Shown: positions 55,072 to 63,956, counted from the stretch's first letter. The stretch is 64,000 nt of DNA from Methanohalophilus levihalophilus (GCF_017874375.1 NZ_JAGGLK010000004.1:1-64000), one strand, 5' to 3'. Translations and numbers: made by a program. The notes: generated from the letters alone by a model not told the origin.

Positions 55072-55089
55072 AATTCACAATTGTGAATT
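55072..55089. promoter_or_regulatory. third TTCAC-N4-GTGAA palindrome
   Basis: AATTCACAATTGTGAATT, an 18-bp perfect palindrome with the same arms and 4-nt spacer as the site at 52958. It lies 130 nt before the ThrRS-editing gene (minus) and 190 nt before tusA (plus). Confidence 0.65.
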
Positions 55090-55279
55090 TACTCTTATGA
55101 GATATAAACCTGAGGGATAAACAAAAGTCACAACCCACCAGTGTGAAATGCCTACATGTCCCGAAGCCGTAAATAGAATTCCCACTCATGCGCCTGTCTC
55201 CTATTTGCCGAGACCTCAAGCTATTTATCTTTAGAGGTAAAGGTTTTCTCAGTCGTATAATTGGGAATCAGGAAAAAAT

Positions 55280-55516
55280 ATGGAAAAAAAAGAATTTGAA
55301 TTGGATCTGAGAGGAGAAGTTTGCCCGTTTACCTTTGTAAAAACAAAACTCCAGCTTGAAAAAATGGAAAGCGGTGACAAACTAGCTGTTATTTTTGATC
55401 ACGCTCCAGCAATCGACAATGTTCCGCGAAGTGTAAGAAATGAAGGACACAAGATTCTCGGAATCGATAGGATAGAGGGCAAACTCTGGAAGATCCATAT
55501 TGAAAAAGTAGACTAA
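55280..55516 (+). CDS. tusA: TusA/SirA-family sulfurtransferase
   Basis: 78 residues. FELDLRGEVCPFTFVKTKLQ carries the conserved CPxP-like loop with active Cys15; the usual second proline is replaced by phenylalanine-threonine, which also occurs in archaeal members. TusA proteins carry a persulfide from a desulfurase to tRNA thiolation or cofactor enzymes. It stands at the start of a sulfur-rich region. Confidence 0.88.
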   Translation: MEKKEFELDLRGEVCPFTFVKTKLQLEKMESGDKLAVIFDHAPAIDNVPRSVRNEGHKILGIDRIEGKLWKIHIEKVD

Positions 55517-55794
55517 GTCGCTACTATCTTTTTTATTTTAACTATTCTGTTGGTCATGCCATATTTTTTCCGCTCTATGAACCCTGATTTTCAAAAAGAT
55601 CCAGAATTCTGGCGAGTTTAGATCTTGGACTATTTGGAATAGTAATGTCTTTCGGCAGATCACCTATCGTATCGAGAGTCAGATCAGGGGCACTCGTTTT
55701 GAGAAAAGAGATCGTTAAAGTTATAAAAATATAAAAAGTATTAATAGAACGCTAGGTTCTACTTTCTGATTTATTTTCAGTATCAAGGATACCC
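55517..55794. other. intergenic region with possible gene remnant and promoter
   Basis: A minus-strand frame, open from 55751 to TAG 55575, reads SAPDLTLDTIGDLPKDITIP and SPRSKLARILDLFENQGS. It looks like a protein C-terminus but has no start and no known match, so it may be a remnant. A plus-strand TATA run (TTATAAAAATATAAAAA near 55720-55736) probably drives the membrane Fe-S gene at 55795. Confidence 0.35.
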
Positions 55795-56553
55795 ATGCAA
55801 CAAAATGAGGGAGAAAGCTTGAAAAGACAAGAATTCAGAAAACTTATACTTATCGTATCATTCTTTTTGTTTCCGGTCACAATAAACTACCTATCGCCTT
55901 ATCTCATAATTAAAGGAGCTTCAAATGGAATTGCTTCGGGAAGTCTAATTGTATTTAGTTTCCTTTTTCTATCTTCACTTCTTGTTGGGAGATTGTGGTG
56001 TGGTTGGTTATGCCCTGGTGGTGGCTGTCAGTTGTTGCTAATGCCTGTTAATAAACAGAATGCCAAAGGTGGAAGATACAATCTAACAAAGTATGTCATC
56101 TGGACCATCTGGATATCTGCTATCGCCATTCTTGCTGTGATGGCAGGCGGATTTAAAGTAGTTGATTTCTTCTACATGTCCGAAAGCGTCGTCTCGGTTG
56201 ACAGCCTGTATAAATACTTCATCTATTACACAGTATTAGCTGTTTTTGCACTCCTTGCAATCACATTGGGAAAAAGAGCAGCATGCCATTATATTTGCTG
56301 GATGGCGCCTTTTATGATTATTGGAAGAAAAATCAGAAATCTATTGAAATATCCTTCACTGCGCTTGAGAAAAGATGAAAATAAGTGCATTGATTGTAAA
56401 AAATGCAATAAAATATGCCCAATGAGCATTGATGTAAACACAATGATACATAGCCAAACAATGGAGAATACCGAATGCATCCTTTGTGGAGAATGTGTTG
56501 ATGTCTGCCCCAAAGGTGTTATCGGATATTCTTTTAGCTCTGGCAACGAATGA
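55795..56553 (+). CDS. membrane 4Fe-4S protein, NapH/NosR-like
   Basis: 252 residues. Five spans; between the first ones is LWCGWLCPGGGCQLLL, and a later loop has GKRAACHYICWMAPFMI, the Cys pairs of polyferredoxin-like membrane proteins. The C-terminal half contains two clusters, CIDCKKCNKICPMSI and CILCGECVDVCP. NapH/NosR/RdxH proteins pass electrons across or along the membrane. It lacks a signal of the quinone-linked class. Adjacent to TusA and a sulfite-reductase-like gene 4 kb away, it may feed electrons to sulfur reduction; this is inference. Confidence 0.85.
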   Translation: MQQNEGESLKRQEFRKLILIVSFFLFPVTINYLSPYLIIKGASNGIASGSLIVFSFLFLSSLLVGRLWCGWLCPGGGCQLLLMPVNKQNAKGGRYNLTKYVIWTIWISAIAILAVMAGGFKVVDFFYMSESVVSVDSLYKYFIYYTVLAVFALLAITLGKRAACHYICWMAPFMIIGRKIRNLLKYPSLRLRKDENKCIDCKKCNKICPMSIDVNTMIHSQTMENTECILCGECVDVCPKGVIGYSFSSGNE

Positions 56554-56605
56554 AGTATTTCTGATTCGAATTAACAATAAGTGATGTGGATATCTCAATA
56601 TCCCA

Positions 56606-57613
56606 TCATTTGATTGCTTTTCTCTTGAATTTTGAGATTTTCTCAAGCATCACTTCTATCCCGTCATTTACAAATGCAGTAAATTTTTCAGGTTTTGCAG
56701 CTGCACGATTGATAGATTCATAAAGTTCTACCAGAAGCACAACGTCAATCCAGTTTTCACGCCTGCGGTACATCATCAAGTCTTCAAACAAGGTTGATGC
56801 CACTTCTTCTGCAGCTTCTGCCGCATCATTATCCTTGAACTTGACAGGTACATGAAGCGTAACCGTCGAACTTTTTCCGCGTTCGTCCTTCGGAATATAG
56901 AGTCTGATGATTTCATCGCCGAAGCGTCCAATGAAGTGATCAGTTCCCTTTGTGAACCCGAGGGAAAGAATTGAATCCACAACCCTTGCAGGCAAATCAT
57001 CCATGAGACAGCCACAAAGCGCCTTGGTGATACTATCCTCTTTTAGGGATTCGACAAGGTGCACAAAGGAGTCCAACGGGAAACCAAAAGCAAGCTCGTC
57101 ACTTCTGTAATCACTAAACATGCGTGCGCCACTGCACAGCATGGAGAGATTTGTCTTATTTTCCATTACTGGAATAGCGGTACATTCTCCACAAACTGCA
57201 AACTCACCTTTGAATTTTGAAGCTATCATACCTCCCTCAACTTTTGCAAGGGTTGCAGCTATTCGCATGAGTTTAGCAGAACTGCCTACAACAACAACTG
57301 CGTCAGGTTCAAACTCTGTTTTATCTAACGGAGAGACGGTTATTTGCTTAGTATCTGCAGGTTTTACCCGTGGATAAACTTCCCCGTAACTGGGTTCTGT
57401 AAATCCAAGGGATACTTCTGCACTTGCACAGGACATTTCATCAACCGTTGCGGTAAAAGTGGTTCCGAGTGCCGCACTTTTTCGAACCATTTCACAGTAT
57501 CTCATAGGTGAAGAAATGTTAGGAGTCTCGTCGCTGTTGAATTTCACTGCAACCGGAGTAAGAGGAAGTTCGAAGAATTGCCTGAAACTTTTCGTCATTT
57601 CTGCATATTTCAT
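56606..57613 (-). CDS. DUF169 protein
   Basis: 335 residues. PLTPVAVKFNSDETPNI near the start, RYCEMVRKSAALGTTFTAT, GEFAVCGECTAIPVMENK, and SMLCSGARMFSDYRSDELAF are DUF169 motifs with repeated Cys. The family is common in methanogens and other anaerobes and often sits near sulfur or metal-handling genes; the function is unknown. It begins directly at the stop of SepCysS, so the two are co-translated. Confidence 0.82.
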   Translation of the reverse strand: MKYAEMTKSFRQFFELPLTPVAVKFNSDETPNISSPMRYCEMVRKSAALGTTFTATVDEMSCASAEVSLGFTEPSYGEVYPRVKPADTKQITVSPLDKTEFEPDAVVVVGSSAKLMRIAATLAKVEGGMIASKFKGEFAVCGECTAIPVMENKTNLSMLCSGARMFSDYRSDELAFGFPLDSFVHLVESLKEDSITKALCGCLMDDLPARVVDSILSLGFTKGTDHFIGRFGDEIIRLYIPKDERGKSSTVTLHVPVKFKDNDAAEAAEEVASTLFEDLMMYRRRENWIDVVLLVELYESINRAAAKPEKFTAFVNDGIEVMLEKISKFKRKAIK

Positions 57614-58804
57614 TCAAATATCCTCCACTGGAATTTCGTATTGCCTGGCAATATCCAGGAACGCGTCAGCCACATATTCAACCTGCTCCCTGCTAAGCCC
57701 GTATGTATTTAGTTTGAAATTTTTACTCATTCCCGGATGTACTCCGATTATTTTTCGTTTCTTAAGTTCATGATAAAGGAAATAGCCGCGTTTCTTGGTA
57801 GTTCCCGCAACTTCGAAAAACGGCAAAGTCTCAAATGCAACCATTGTGTGTTCTGTGGGTTTTACACCCATCTGGTAGAAGCCTTCTATCCTCTCAAGCT
57901 GAGTTGCGAGGTACCGGGCATTTTCGACTTCTTCATCCCAGTGTTTGACACGTTCAACCACAGCCGGGAAGGAGGCCATAAGAGACATCACAGGTGCCCC
58001 GAAAACAGGGGAGCATCCAAACAATGCAACTTCCTTCTTTGTGAAACCTCGTCCACTCCAGTCTCCACGGATCGTTGATTTTTCAAATACCTGCTGGTTC
58101 CACTCGAATGTAGTTGCAAGAATACCCATGGGAGCCGATGCAGCCCAGCTTTTGTGTCCGGAGCAGCAAAGGAAATCCACACCGAGTTTCTTGCCGTCAA
58201 TAGGCATAATACCGGATGAATATGCTGTGTTCAGCAGGAATGGGACGCCATATTCCTTACAGATTTTACCTACCCCGGCAGCATCCGCCACATTACCGTA
58301 GCGATAGTCTACATGCGTGAGCAAAGCCAATGCAGGAAGAGAACCTGTTTTCCGTTCAACTTCCTCAAACTTTTCAGCATAGTTCTCCGGATCAATGGTA
58401 AATTCAGGATATCCGCTATGAGGCACTTCCACAACACGCAACTGGTTTGCTTCGGCTGCAAGATATGAAGTGTAATGGGCAAGGGAATCCAGAACCAGAG
58501 TATCCCCAGGTTCGGTGACCATGTGCATGGCAGCCCATTTTGCATGGCGGCATCCGGCAGTATAGCGAACATCATCCATATTCAGGAATTCAGCTATATC
58601 CGAAGACAGGTTCCTTACCGGAGGATTCTGAACCAGATCTACCCTGGACTCAAAACAATAATCACATACAGAGTAACCGTCTGCAAATTCAAGAACAGCT
58701 TTCCTGGCTTCGGGTGTAAGTACACCTCCACGCTGGATGGGGTTTAAGTTTATGTATGAACTTTCAACACCCCGTTTCAGATCATTGTAAATATCCAGAT
58801 TCAA
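57614..58804 (-). CDS. pscS: O-phospho-L-seryl-tRNA:Cys-tRNA synthase
   Basis: 396 residues. NLNPIQRGGVLTPEARKAVLE at the N-terminus, DYCFESRVDLVQNPP with cysteines used in sulfur transfer, DVRYTAGCRHAKWAAMHM, and CSGHKSWAASAPMG with the PLP lysine. It changes phosphoserine on tRNA-Cys into cysteine and is found in methanogens that lack or supplement CysRS. The sulfur source needs sulfide or a persulfide; neighbouring TusA and sulfite-reduction genes may supply it. Confidence 0.93.
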   Translation of the reverse strand: MNLDIYNDLKRGVESSYINLNPIQRGGVLTPEARKAVLEFADGYSVCDYCFESRVDLVQNPPVRNLSSDIAEFLNMDDVRYTAGCRHAKWAAMHMVTEPGDTLVLDSLAHYTSYLAAEANQLRVVEVPHSGYPEFTIDPENYAEKFEEVERKTGSLPALALLTHVDYRYGNVADAAGVGKICKEYGVPFLLNTAYSSGIMPIDGKKLGVDFLCCSGHKSWAASAPMGILATTFEWNQQVFEKSTIRGDWSGRGFTKKEVALFGCSPVFGAPVMSLMASFPAVVERVKHWDEEVENARYLATQLERIEGFYQMGVKPTEHTMVAFETLPFFEVAGTTKKRGYFLYHELKKRKIIGVHPGMSKNFKLNTYGLSREQVEYVADAFLDIARQYEIPVEDI

Positions 58805-58846
58805 AAGGACTACCTCAGTTTCAATTTATAACAGTACTCAATTCAA

Positions 58847-59092
58847 TTACAGGAAACTGTTAATTTCCTGCTCTATATCGTCTTTGTCCACCCGCCCGAT
58901 GAGAACAACTTCCCCGTCAATGGCAATTGTAGGAACTTCTTCAATGCCCAACTGCCTTGCACGCTCTGCGCCTTCGGAACCGGAAATATTGATTTCCTTA
59001 AACATAATCCCCCCCGGGAGAATGTCTACTATCTGTTTCCTGACATAATGGCAATTTGGACATGTATCAGAATAATATAGCTCTAACAACAT
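58847..59092 (-). CDS. small thioredoxin/glutaredoxin-like protein (CPNC)
   Basis: 81 residues from ATG 59092; the longer frame has no ribosome site. LLELYYSDTCPNCHYVRKQI holds the CPNC active site, and EEVPTIAIDGE the cis-proline loop. It is a short thioredoxin of the MTH895 kind found in methanogens. It lies 42 nt upstream of SepCysS on the same strand and may keep its thiols or persulfide reduced. Confidence 0.85.
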   Translation of the reverse strand: MLLELYYSDTCPNCHYVRKQIVDILPGGIMFKEINISGSEGAERARQLGIEEVPTIAIDGEVVLIGRVDKDDIEQEINSFL

Positions 59093-59195
59093 TATATCAC
59101 AATTGGTAGGGGTATAAATAACAAGTCGTATCCTGACAAATCTTGCCACACCCCGGTATGTTATACATTAATAGAAGTCATACATATTTGATAAT

Positions 59196-59423
59196 ATGGA
59201 TGAAACTACCCTTAACCGTACAAAATCTGCAATTGATGCATTGATAGATGTCCAGCAGCTATGGATTGAAAATGTTCCGGAATACAATTTGTCAGATCAG
59301 GATCTTATCAAATTGAAAAAGCGCCTGAAACGTGCAATGGACAATGTACAGAAGATCTACAATGAAAATGAAGATAAGTTTGCGGCAGCGGAAGAAAATC
59401 TCAAAAAGAAGAGACGACCCTAA
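59196..59423 (+). CDS. small helical protein, unknown function
   Basis: 75 residues, two long helices (NRTKSAIDALIDVQQLWIEN and DQDLIKLKKRLKRAMDNVQK), strongly charged, no cysteine. No known domain. It is a single gene with divergent orientation to the thioredoxin-like gene. Codon use is normal, so it is probably real. Confidence 0.6.
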   Translation: MDETTLNRTKSAIDALIDVQQLWIENVPEYNLSDQDLIKLKKRLKRAMDNVQKIYNENEDKFAAAEENLKKKRRP

Positions 59424-59433
59424 CAAGCTTTTT

Positions 59434-60411
59434 TCAGGAAACAAGGCGGAGTCCTGCATAAGCCAGAGAACCCGCTATCAGTGGTGAAACCAGCCACATT
59501 GTCAGGATTCGTTTGACTGTTTTACTTCTTACAGTGTCCATTCCTTTGCTTGCGCAGCCTATTCCGATTACCGCAGCCGGTACTACCTGTCCCAATGCCA
59601 CGGGAATACCTGCAATTGAAGCGGTATGAACTATTACAGCCGCAATAAATTCGACAAAAACAGCACGTATTGCACAAATTTCGGCAATGTCATTGCCGAC
59701 GGTTTCAAGGATGCGACCCCCGATCAATATTGCACCGACACCAAGTGTTAGCCCACCGAGTATTGCCCCATTGAGTGGAGAAAGGAAACCGGCTCCAACA
59801 AGCGGACCTACAGCATTTGCAACATTATTGGCTCCTGCGGAATAAGCTACATAACAACCGGAAACCGTGAGAAGCATGCCTATTATTTTCCTGATCTGGG
59901 CTTCGGATTCATGATCAACCAGCCATACCAGAACCTGTGGATGAAGATATTTACCGGCTATGTACGCAAGTACAAACGCAAGGACCGGGGTTGCTACCCA
60001 CCACACCACAATGTAGGATAAAAGCTGGGTATTCAGAACACCGAGAAACACACCTATACCTACAACAGCCCCTACAGCAGCCTGACTTGCGGATATGGGA
60101 ACTTTTAGCCAGTTGCCGACAAATAAACTGATGGAAGCAGCCGCTATTGCAACAATAGCAGCAATAAGTGTCATCGAACTGCCGGGTATAATGCCTTCGC
60201 CAAGTGTTTTGATGACTTCACCGCCGCTAAAAACAGCACCCAGCAGAGAGAAAACAGCAATTAATAGCACAGCCTGGTTTTTTGTTCGTGCTTTTGCACC
60301 GTATGCAGCACCCATGGAAGCGGAGGCATTGTTACCACCAATATTGAGTCCCATAAAAATTGCTGCTGCAAAAGCTGCCAGTACTATTAACATATCCATA
60401 CCCTCCATCAC
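59434..60411 (-). CDS. Pit/CysP-type inorganic anion transporter
   Basis: 325 residues, about ten spans, with the duplicated signature of the Pit family: FMGLNIGGNNASASMGAAYG and YSAGANNVANAVGPLVGAG. Pit proteins move phosphate; the CysP branch moves sulfate. Divergent orientation to a sulfite-reductase-like gene and the nearby APS reductase suggest sulfate, but the sequence alone does not decide. A TTCAACAA / TTGTTGAA palindrome overlaps its promoter. Confidence 0.88.
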   Translation of the reverse strand: MMEGMDMLIVLAAFAAAIFMGLNIGGNNASASMGAAYGAKARTKNQAVLLIAVFSLLGAVFSGGEVIKTLGEGIIPGSSMTLIAAIVAIAAASISLFVGNWLKVPISASQAAVGAVVGIGVFLGVLNTQLLSYIVVWWVATPVLAFVLAYIAGKYLHPQVLVWLVDHESEAQIRKIIGMLLTVSGCYVAYSAGANNVANAVGPLVGAGFLSPLNGAILGGLTLGVGAILIGGRILETVGNDIAEICAIRAVFVEFIAAVIVHTASIAGIPVALGQVVPAAVIGIGCASKGMDTVRSKTVKRILTMWLVSPLIAGSLAYAGLRLVS

Positions 60412-60456
60412 AGCCTATAAGAATTTTCCCATAAGCTAGACTCATCCAGAGAACAT

Positions 60457-60482
60457 TTCAACAACGTTTGTTGAATATATAG
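60457..60482 (-). promoter_or_regulatory. operator and TATA box between Pit/CysP and sulfite-reductase genes
   Basis: Inverted repeat TTCAACAA (60457-60464) / TTGTTGAA (60468-60475) with a 3-nt spacer, next to the minus-strand TATA CTATATATTC. On the plus strand CTATATATAAG near 60543-60555 is the TATA box of the sulfite-reductase-like gene. Confidence 0.6.
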
Positions 60483-60587
60483 CACTGGAGAAACAGGCCA
60501 AATTTACCACATATTCTAACGCAATATTTGCCTTTTAATGCAGCTATATATAAGAAATGTATGTTATACCTAGGGTAGTGAACTTCC

Positions 60588-61448
60588 ATGGAAGAGAAAG
60601 AAATTAACTATGACAGGCTTAAACAGGGTGGTTTTCTTCGTCAGCGCCAAAAGGAAGATTTCTTTTCCATACGCCTTCGTATGGTAGGGGGACAGTTAAC
60701 ATCCAAGCAACTTCGGGCATTAGCAGATGCAGCGGAGAAATATGGGAAAGGGGAAATCCATATCACATCCAGACAGGGAGCTGAAATTTCATTTGTGGAA
60801 CTCGAAGAAGCAGACGATATGCTAAACGAACTTGAAGCCGCAGGAGTGCATCAGGGTACCTGTGGACCAAGAGTAAGGGGAGTTATTGCATGTCAGGGAA
60901 ATAGGGTTTGTACTCACGGTTTAGTAGATGCACTCGGCATTGCGGAAAAAATCGATGAGAAATATTTTGCAAAAGAACTCCCAAGCAAGTTCAAGTTTGC
61001 TGTCACTGGTTGTCCATCTTCCTGTATGAAACCACAGGAAAACGATTTTGGCATCATGGGTGCTCTTGAGCCGGAGTGGATAGACGAGAAATGTACTCGT
61101 TGCGGACTCTGTGAAACAATTTGCTCGATGGATGCTATTAAGATTGAAGATAATACGTTCCATTTCTACGAAGACAAGTGTAATCTTTGTGGAGATTGTG
61201 TTGCAGTCTGCCCGACTTCTGCATGGATAGAATCCAAATCCGGTTTCACCTTATGGGTGGGCGGCAAAGTCGGAAGGCGACCTGAACTCGCTATTAAATT
61301 AGTAAATATTGTAGATGAGAAAGAACTCTTTGAAATCATAGAGAAAACTATCGAGTTCTACAAAGAGAATGCACCTGCAGGCGAGAGATTCAGGGACACC
61401 ATCGATAGGGTAGGCCTTGATAAGTACAAAGAAGCCGTGCTTGGGTAA
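60588..61448 (+). CDS. siroheme sulfite-reductase-like protein with ferredoxin domain
   Basis: 286 residues. GQLTSKQLRALADAAEKYGK opens the ferredoxin-like nitrite/sulfite reductase fold. Cluster ligands are Cys102 and Cys108 (CQGNRVC) and Cys142 and Cys146 (CPSSC), the CX5C-CX3C pair that binds siroheme and 4Fe-4S. Two ferredoxin clusters follow: Cys169/172/175/179 and Cys198/201/204/208. It is a short, single-subunit member of the Dsr-like proteins known from methanogens, and it may reduce sulfite. Upstream TATA and divergent permease suit sulfur use. Confidence 0.88.
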   Translation: MEEKEINYDRLKQGGFLRQRQKEDFFSIRLRMVGGQLTSKQLRALADAAEKYGKGEIHITSRQGAEISFVELEEADDMLNELEAAGVHQGTCGPRVRGVIACQGNRVCTHGLVDALGIAEKIDEKYFAKELPSKFKFAVTGCPSSCMKPQENDFGIMGALEPEWIDEKCTRCGLCETICSMDAIKIEDNTFHFYEDKCNLCGDCVAVCPTSAWIESKSGFTLWVGGKVGRRPELAIKLVNIVDEKELFEIIEKTIEFYKENAPAGERFRDTIDRVGLDKYKEAVLG

Positions 61449-61470
61449 ATTTATTCTAATTAACGATTTG

Positions 61471-61492
61471 CAGGACAACAGCTGTTGTTCTG
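61471..61492. repeat. 22-bp near-perfect palindrome between sulfite reductase and APS reductase genes
   Basis: Arms CAGGACAACAG / CTGTTGTTCTG, one G-T pair, no loop. It could be a terminator stem without a T-run or an operator. Confidence 0.4.
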
Positions 61493-61591
61493 CAGACATA
61501 TTCAGAATTTGTCCTGAACTCGGGGTAAATTAGAAAAGGATATCCTGAGTACTACATATGCTATTATCAATTATATTACGGGGATCACCAA

Positions 61592-62335
61592 TTGCCTGAT
61601 ACTGATATATACTTTAAAGGAAAAGCAGAGCAGCTAGCCAAAGACCTTGAGAATAGTTCCCCACAGGAAATACTTGAATATGCCCTGGAAAACTATTCCC
61701 CGGATATAGCTATCGCATTCAGTGGTGCCGAAGACGTAGTGCTCATCGATATGGCAAAGAAGATCCGCAAAGATGTGAGAATGTTCTCACTTGATACCGG
61801 AAGACTGCATCCTGAAACATATCGTTTCCTGGAAAAAGTCAGGGAACATTATGGAATTGATATCGAGATATATGCCGCAAACCGGGATAAAACCGAAGAG
61901 CTTGTTCGCGAAAAAGGCTTATTTTCATTTTACAAAGACGGACACAAGGAATGCTGCTCCGTAAGGAAAGTGGACCCTCTCAGGAGAGCTCTTTCCAGTC
62001 TTGGTTCATGGGTAACAGGTCAGAGAAAAGACCAGAGCCCTAATACGCGTCAGTCTGTTCCTGTAGTGGAACTCGACCCCGTATTTGGCAACGGGAATCT
62101 GCTCAAATTCAATCCCCTGGCAAACTGGACATCAGAGCAGGTCTGGCAGTATATCAGGGAAAACAATGTTCCATATAATGAACTCCATGAGAAGGGATTT
62201 GTCAGCATTGGATGTGAACCATGCACAAGGCCAGTTCTGCCGGGACAACATGAGCGTGAAGGGCGCTGGTGGTGGGAAGAAGCAACAAAGAAAGAATGTG
62301 GCCTTCATTCAGGGAACATTAACAGGAAGACATGA
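61592..62335 (+). CDS. cysH: APS/PAPS reductase (thioredoxin-dependent)
   Basis: 247 residues from TTG 61592, with an upstream GGGGATCA site. PP-loop-like [16 protein letters not shown], then Cys121-Cys122 in KECCSVRKV and Cys208/Cys211 in GCEPCTRPV, the four cysteines that bind a 4Fe-4S in the APS-type enzyme, and C-terminal catalytic KKECGLH (Cys236). It reduces adenylyl sulfate to sulfite, using thioredoxin. ATP sulfurylase is not in the window, so the pathway is only partly visible. Confidence 0.9.
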   Translation: MPDTDIYFKGKAEQLAKDLENSSPQEILEYALENYSPDIAIAFSGAEDVVLIDMAKKIRKDVRMFSLDTGRLHPETYRFLEKVREHYGIDIEIYAANRDKTEELVREKGLFSFYKDGHKECCSVRKVDPLRRALSSLGSWVTGQRKDQSPNTRQSVPVVELDPVFGNGNLLKFNPLANWTSEQVWQYIRENNVPYNELHEKGFVSIGCEPCTRPVLPGQHEREGRWWWEEATKKECGLHSGNINRKT

Positions 62336-62385
62336 TTCACTTAAGCCATTGCAAACAAAAACATTCGATATGTGGAATGGAAGAT

Positions 62386-63297
62386 TTAGAGTTTCAATTC
62401 ATTCACAAACCGCATATCAAAAATTTCTTTTTCTTCCAATGGACGTGAAATAAAATCAAGTTCATGCAAAACAGGGCTGAACTTCATAGTGGATTCAATG
62501 TATTCCCTTGTAAGCGAAGCTGAATATTTTGGAGATATGGCGAACAATTCCTGTACGAAATCAGCATCCACAATACCAACCTTTTCCGCAACAATTCGGG
62601 AAGCTTCAAGGGGATTTTCAATAATGAATTTGCATGCCCTTTCATGTTCTTCAATGAAGCTCAAAACCAGCTCAGGTGATTGCTCGATCAGCTTTTCGCT
62701 TGCAATAATGCCGTAACTGGGATTGTTAGGCCACAGCCTGTAAGGCTCAATAACTGTCTTTGTATCACAAAATCGTCGTGCTACAACCGCCAGTGAAGGA
62801 GTGCCAACTGCAACCTGGATTTCCCCGTCTGCCATTGCATCGGGAATCATGTCAGCCCATTCAAAATTCTTAACTAAAATTTCCTTTTCAAATCCGGCTT
62901 TTTTGATACAATTTCGGATTATCACATCATGAATAGAACCGCCGGGAGGGCAGGCAATTGTTAAGCCTTTAAACTGCCCGAAAAATAAGTGTGCATCATT
63001 GTTTAGCTCATCCAGTGACTTAAATTGTGGATTTGCAATCATCACAGTTCCTTCAACGTGACCCCCTGCAACACATTTCATAGGAACTCCCCTGTCTATA
63101 CCGATCATCACCGGAGGCAAACCAATGTACCCCAGATCAACTTCCCTATTTTCAAATGCCCTGACAATTGCAGGACCTCCACCAAAAAGCTTCCAGTTTG
63201 CCTTTATGCCGGATTCTTCAAGCCAGTCTGTACCCATCAGGATAAATGATGTATGGTACATTGTCGAAAGATGACCGATATTCAAGGATTCACCCAT
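62386..63297 (-). CDS. leaderless ABC-type solute-binding-like protein
   Basis: 303 residues. NIGHLSTMYHTSFILMGTDW, AFENREVDLGYIGLPPVMIG, VAGGHVEGTVMIAN and IACPPGGSIHDVIIRNC follow the NMT1/TauA/SsuA periplasmic binding protein fold. The N-terminus begins MGESLNIGHLSTMYHT without a signal peptide or lipobox, so it should stay in the cytoplasm. No permease or ATPase gene is near. It could bind a sulfonate-like ligand inside the cell or act as an enzyme; function unknown. Confidence 0.75.
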   Translation of the reverse strand: MGESLNIGHLSTMYHTSFILMGTDWLEESGIKANWKLFGGGPAIVRAFENREVDLGYIGLPPVMIGIDRGVPMKCVAGGHVEGTVMIANPQFKSLDELNNDAHLFFGQFKGLTIACPPGGSIHDVIIRNCIKKAGFEKEILVKNFEWADMIPDAMADGEIQVAVGTPSLAVVARRFCDTKTVIEPYRLWPNNPSYGIIASEKLIEQSPELVLSFIEEHERACKFIIENPLEASRIVAEKVGIVDADFVQELFAISPKYSASLTREYIESTMKFSPVLHELDFISRPLEEKEIFDMRFVNELKL

Positions 63298-63388
63298 AAA
63301 ATAACCTCAACAATTCTTAAAATAAAAACAGCCCTGCAATCAGGAAACCAAAAAAGGATTTCATTACAGGTACTGCACTTTTAGGAAT

Positions 63389-63664
63389 TTAACCGCCGCT
63401 TACCGCAGGGAGAATGGAAATCTCATCGGATGCTTTGATTTCAGTCTCAAGTCCTGAAAGGTGCCTGATGTCCTCACCATTCACATAGACATTAACAAAC
63501 CTGCGAATTTCCCCGTTCTCAAAGAGACGATGTTCAAATTCATCACCAAACTCCTTTATTAGTTCATCAAATAAAGCGCTGATAGTAGTATCACCTAGAT
63601 CAAGATCAATAGACCTTGTTTTTGTGATATTATTCAGCGCTGATGAAAATCTTACTGATACCAT
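63389..63664 (-). CDS. MoaD/ThiS/SAMP-family ubiquitin-like carrier
   Basis: 91 residues from ATG 63664. [20 protein letters not shown] and the C-terminal [10 protein letters not shown] give the beta-grasp fold with a terminal Gly-Gly, essential for activation by an E1. [14 protein letters not shown] and EIKASDEIS are MoaD-like. It may carry a thiocarboxylate for molybdopterin or act as a SAMP modifier. The next gene on the other strand, 293 nt away, begins as an E1-like ThiF/MoeB, so this pair is likely functional together. Confidence 0.88.
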   Translation of the reverse strand: MVSVRFSSALNNITKTRSIDLDLGDTTISALFDELIKEFGDEFEHRLFENGEIRRFVNVYVNGEDIRHLSGLETEIKASDEISILPAVSGG

Positions 63665-63704
63665 TGTTTTCACTTCCTTTTTTATGCACAGGTAGCTTCA
63701 TTGA

Positions 63705-63720
63705 TATAACCATGGTTATA
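63705..63720. promoter_or_regulatory. 16-bp palindrome upstream of the MoaD-like gene
   Basis: TATAACCATGGTTATA, perfect, 41 nt before the MoaD-like start. It may be an operator. The rest of the 292-nt gap up to the E1-like gene holds no convincing frame. Confidence 0.5.
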
Positions 63721-63956
63721 AGGCAATGTTTGCCGCCACATAAAAGAATGAATTGTCATACTCTGTTTCTATTATTCTCAGCAAAATTTCCATAATAATC
63801 GTTTAAGGATACGTATATTTCAGAAGAAAGAAAAGCACAATTGTTGCCCAGAACAAAATACTTTTATTGCGCTGATACTTTCTGAAATTAAATAGTACCC
63901 GCAGTAATAATCGCTTTTATGGGGTTTCAGAATTAGATCAAACAATAACGGGGCTT

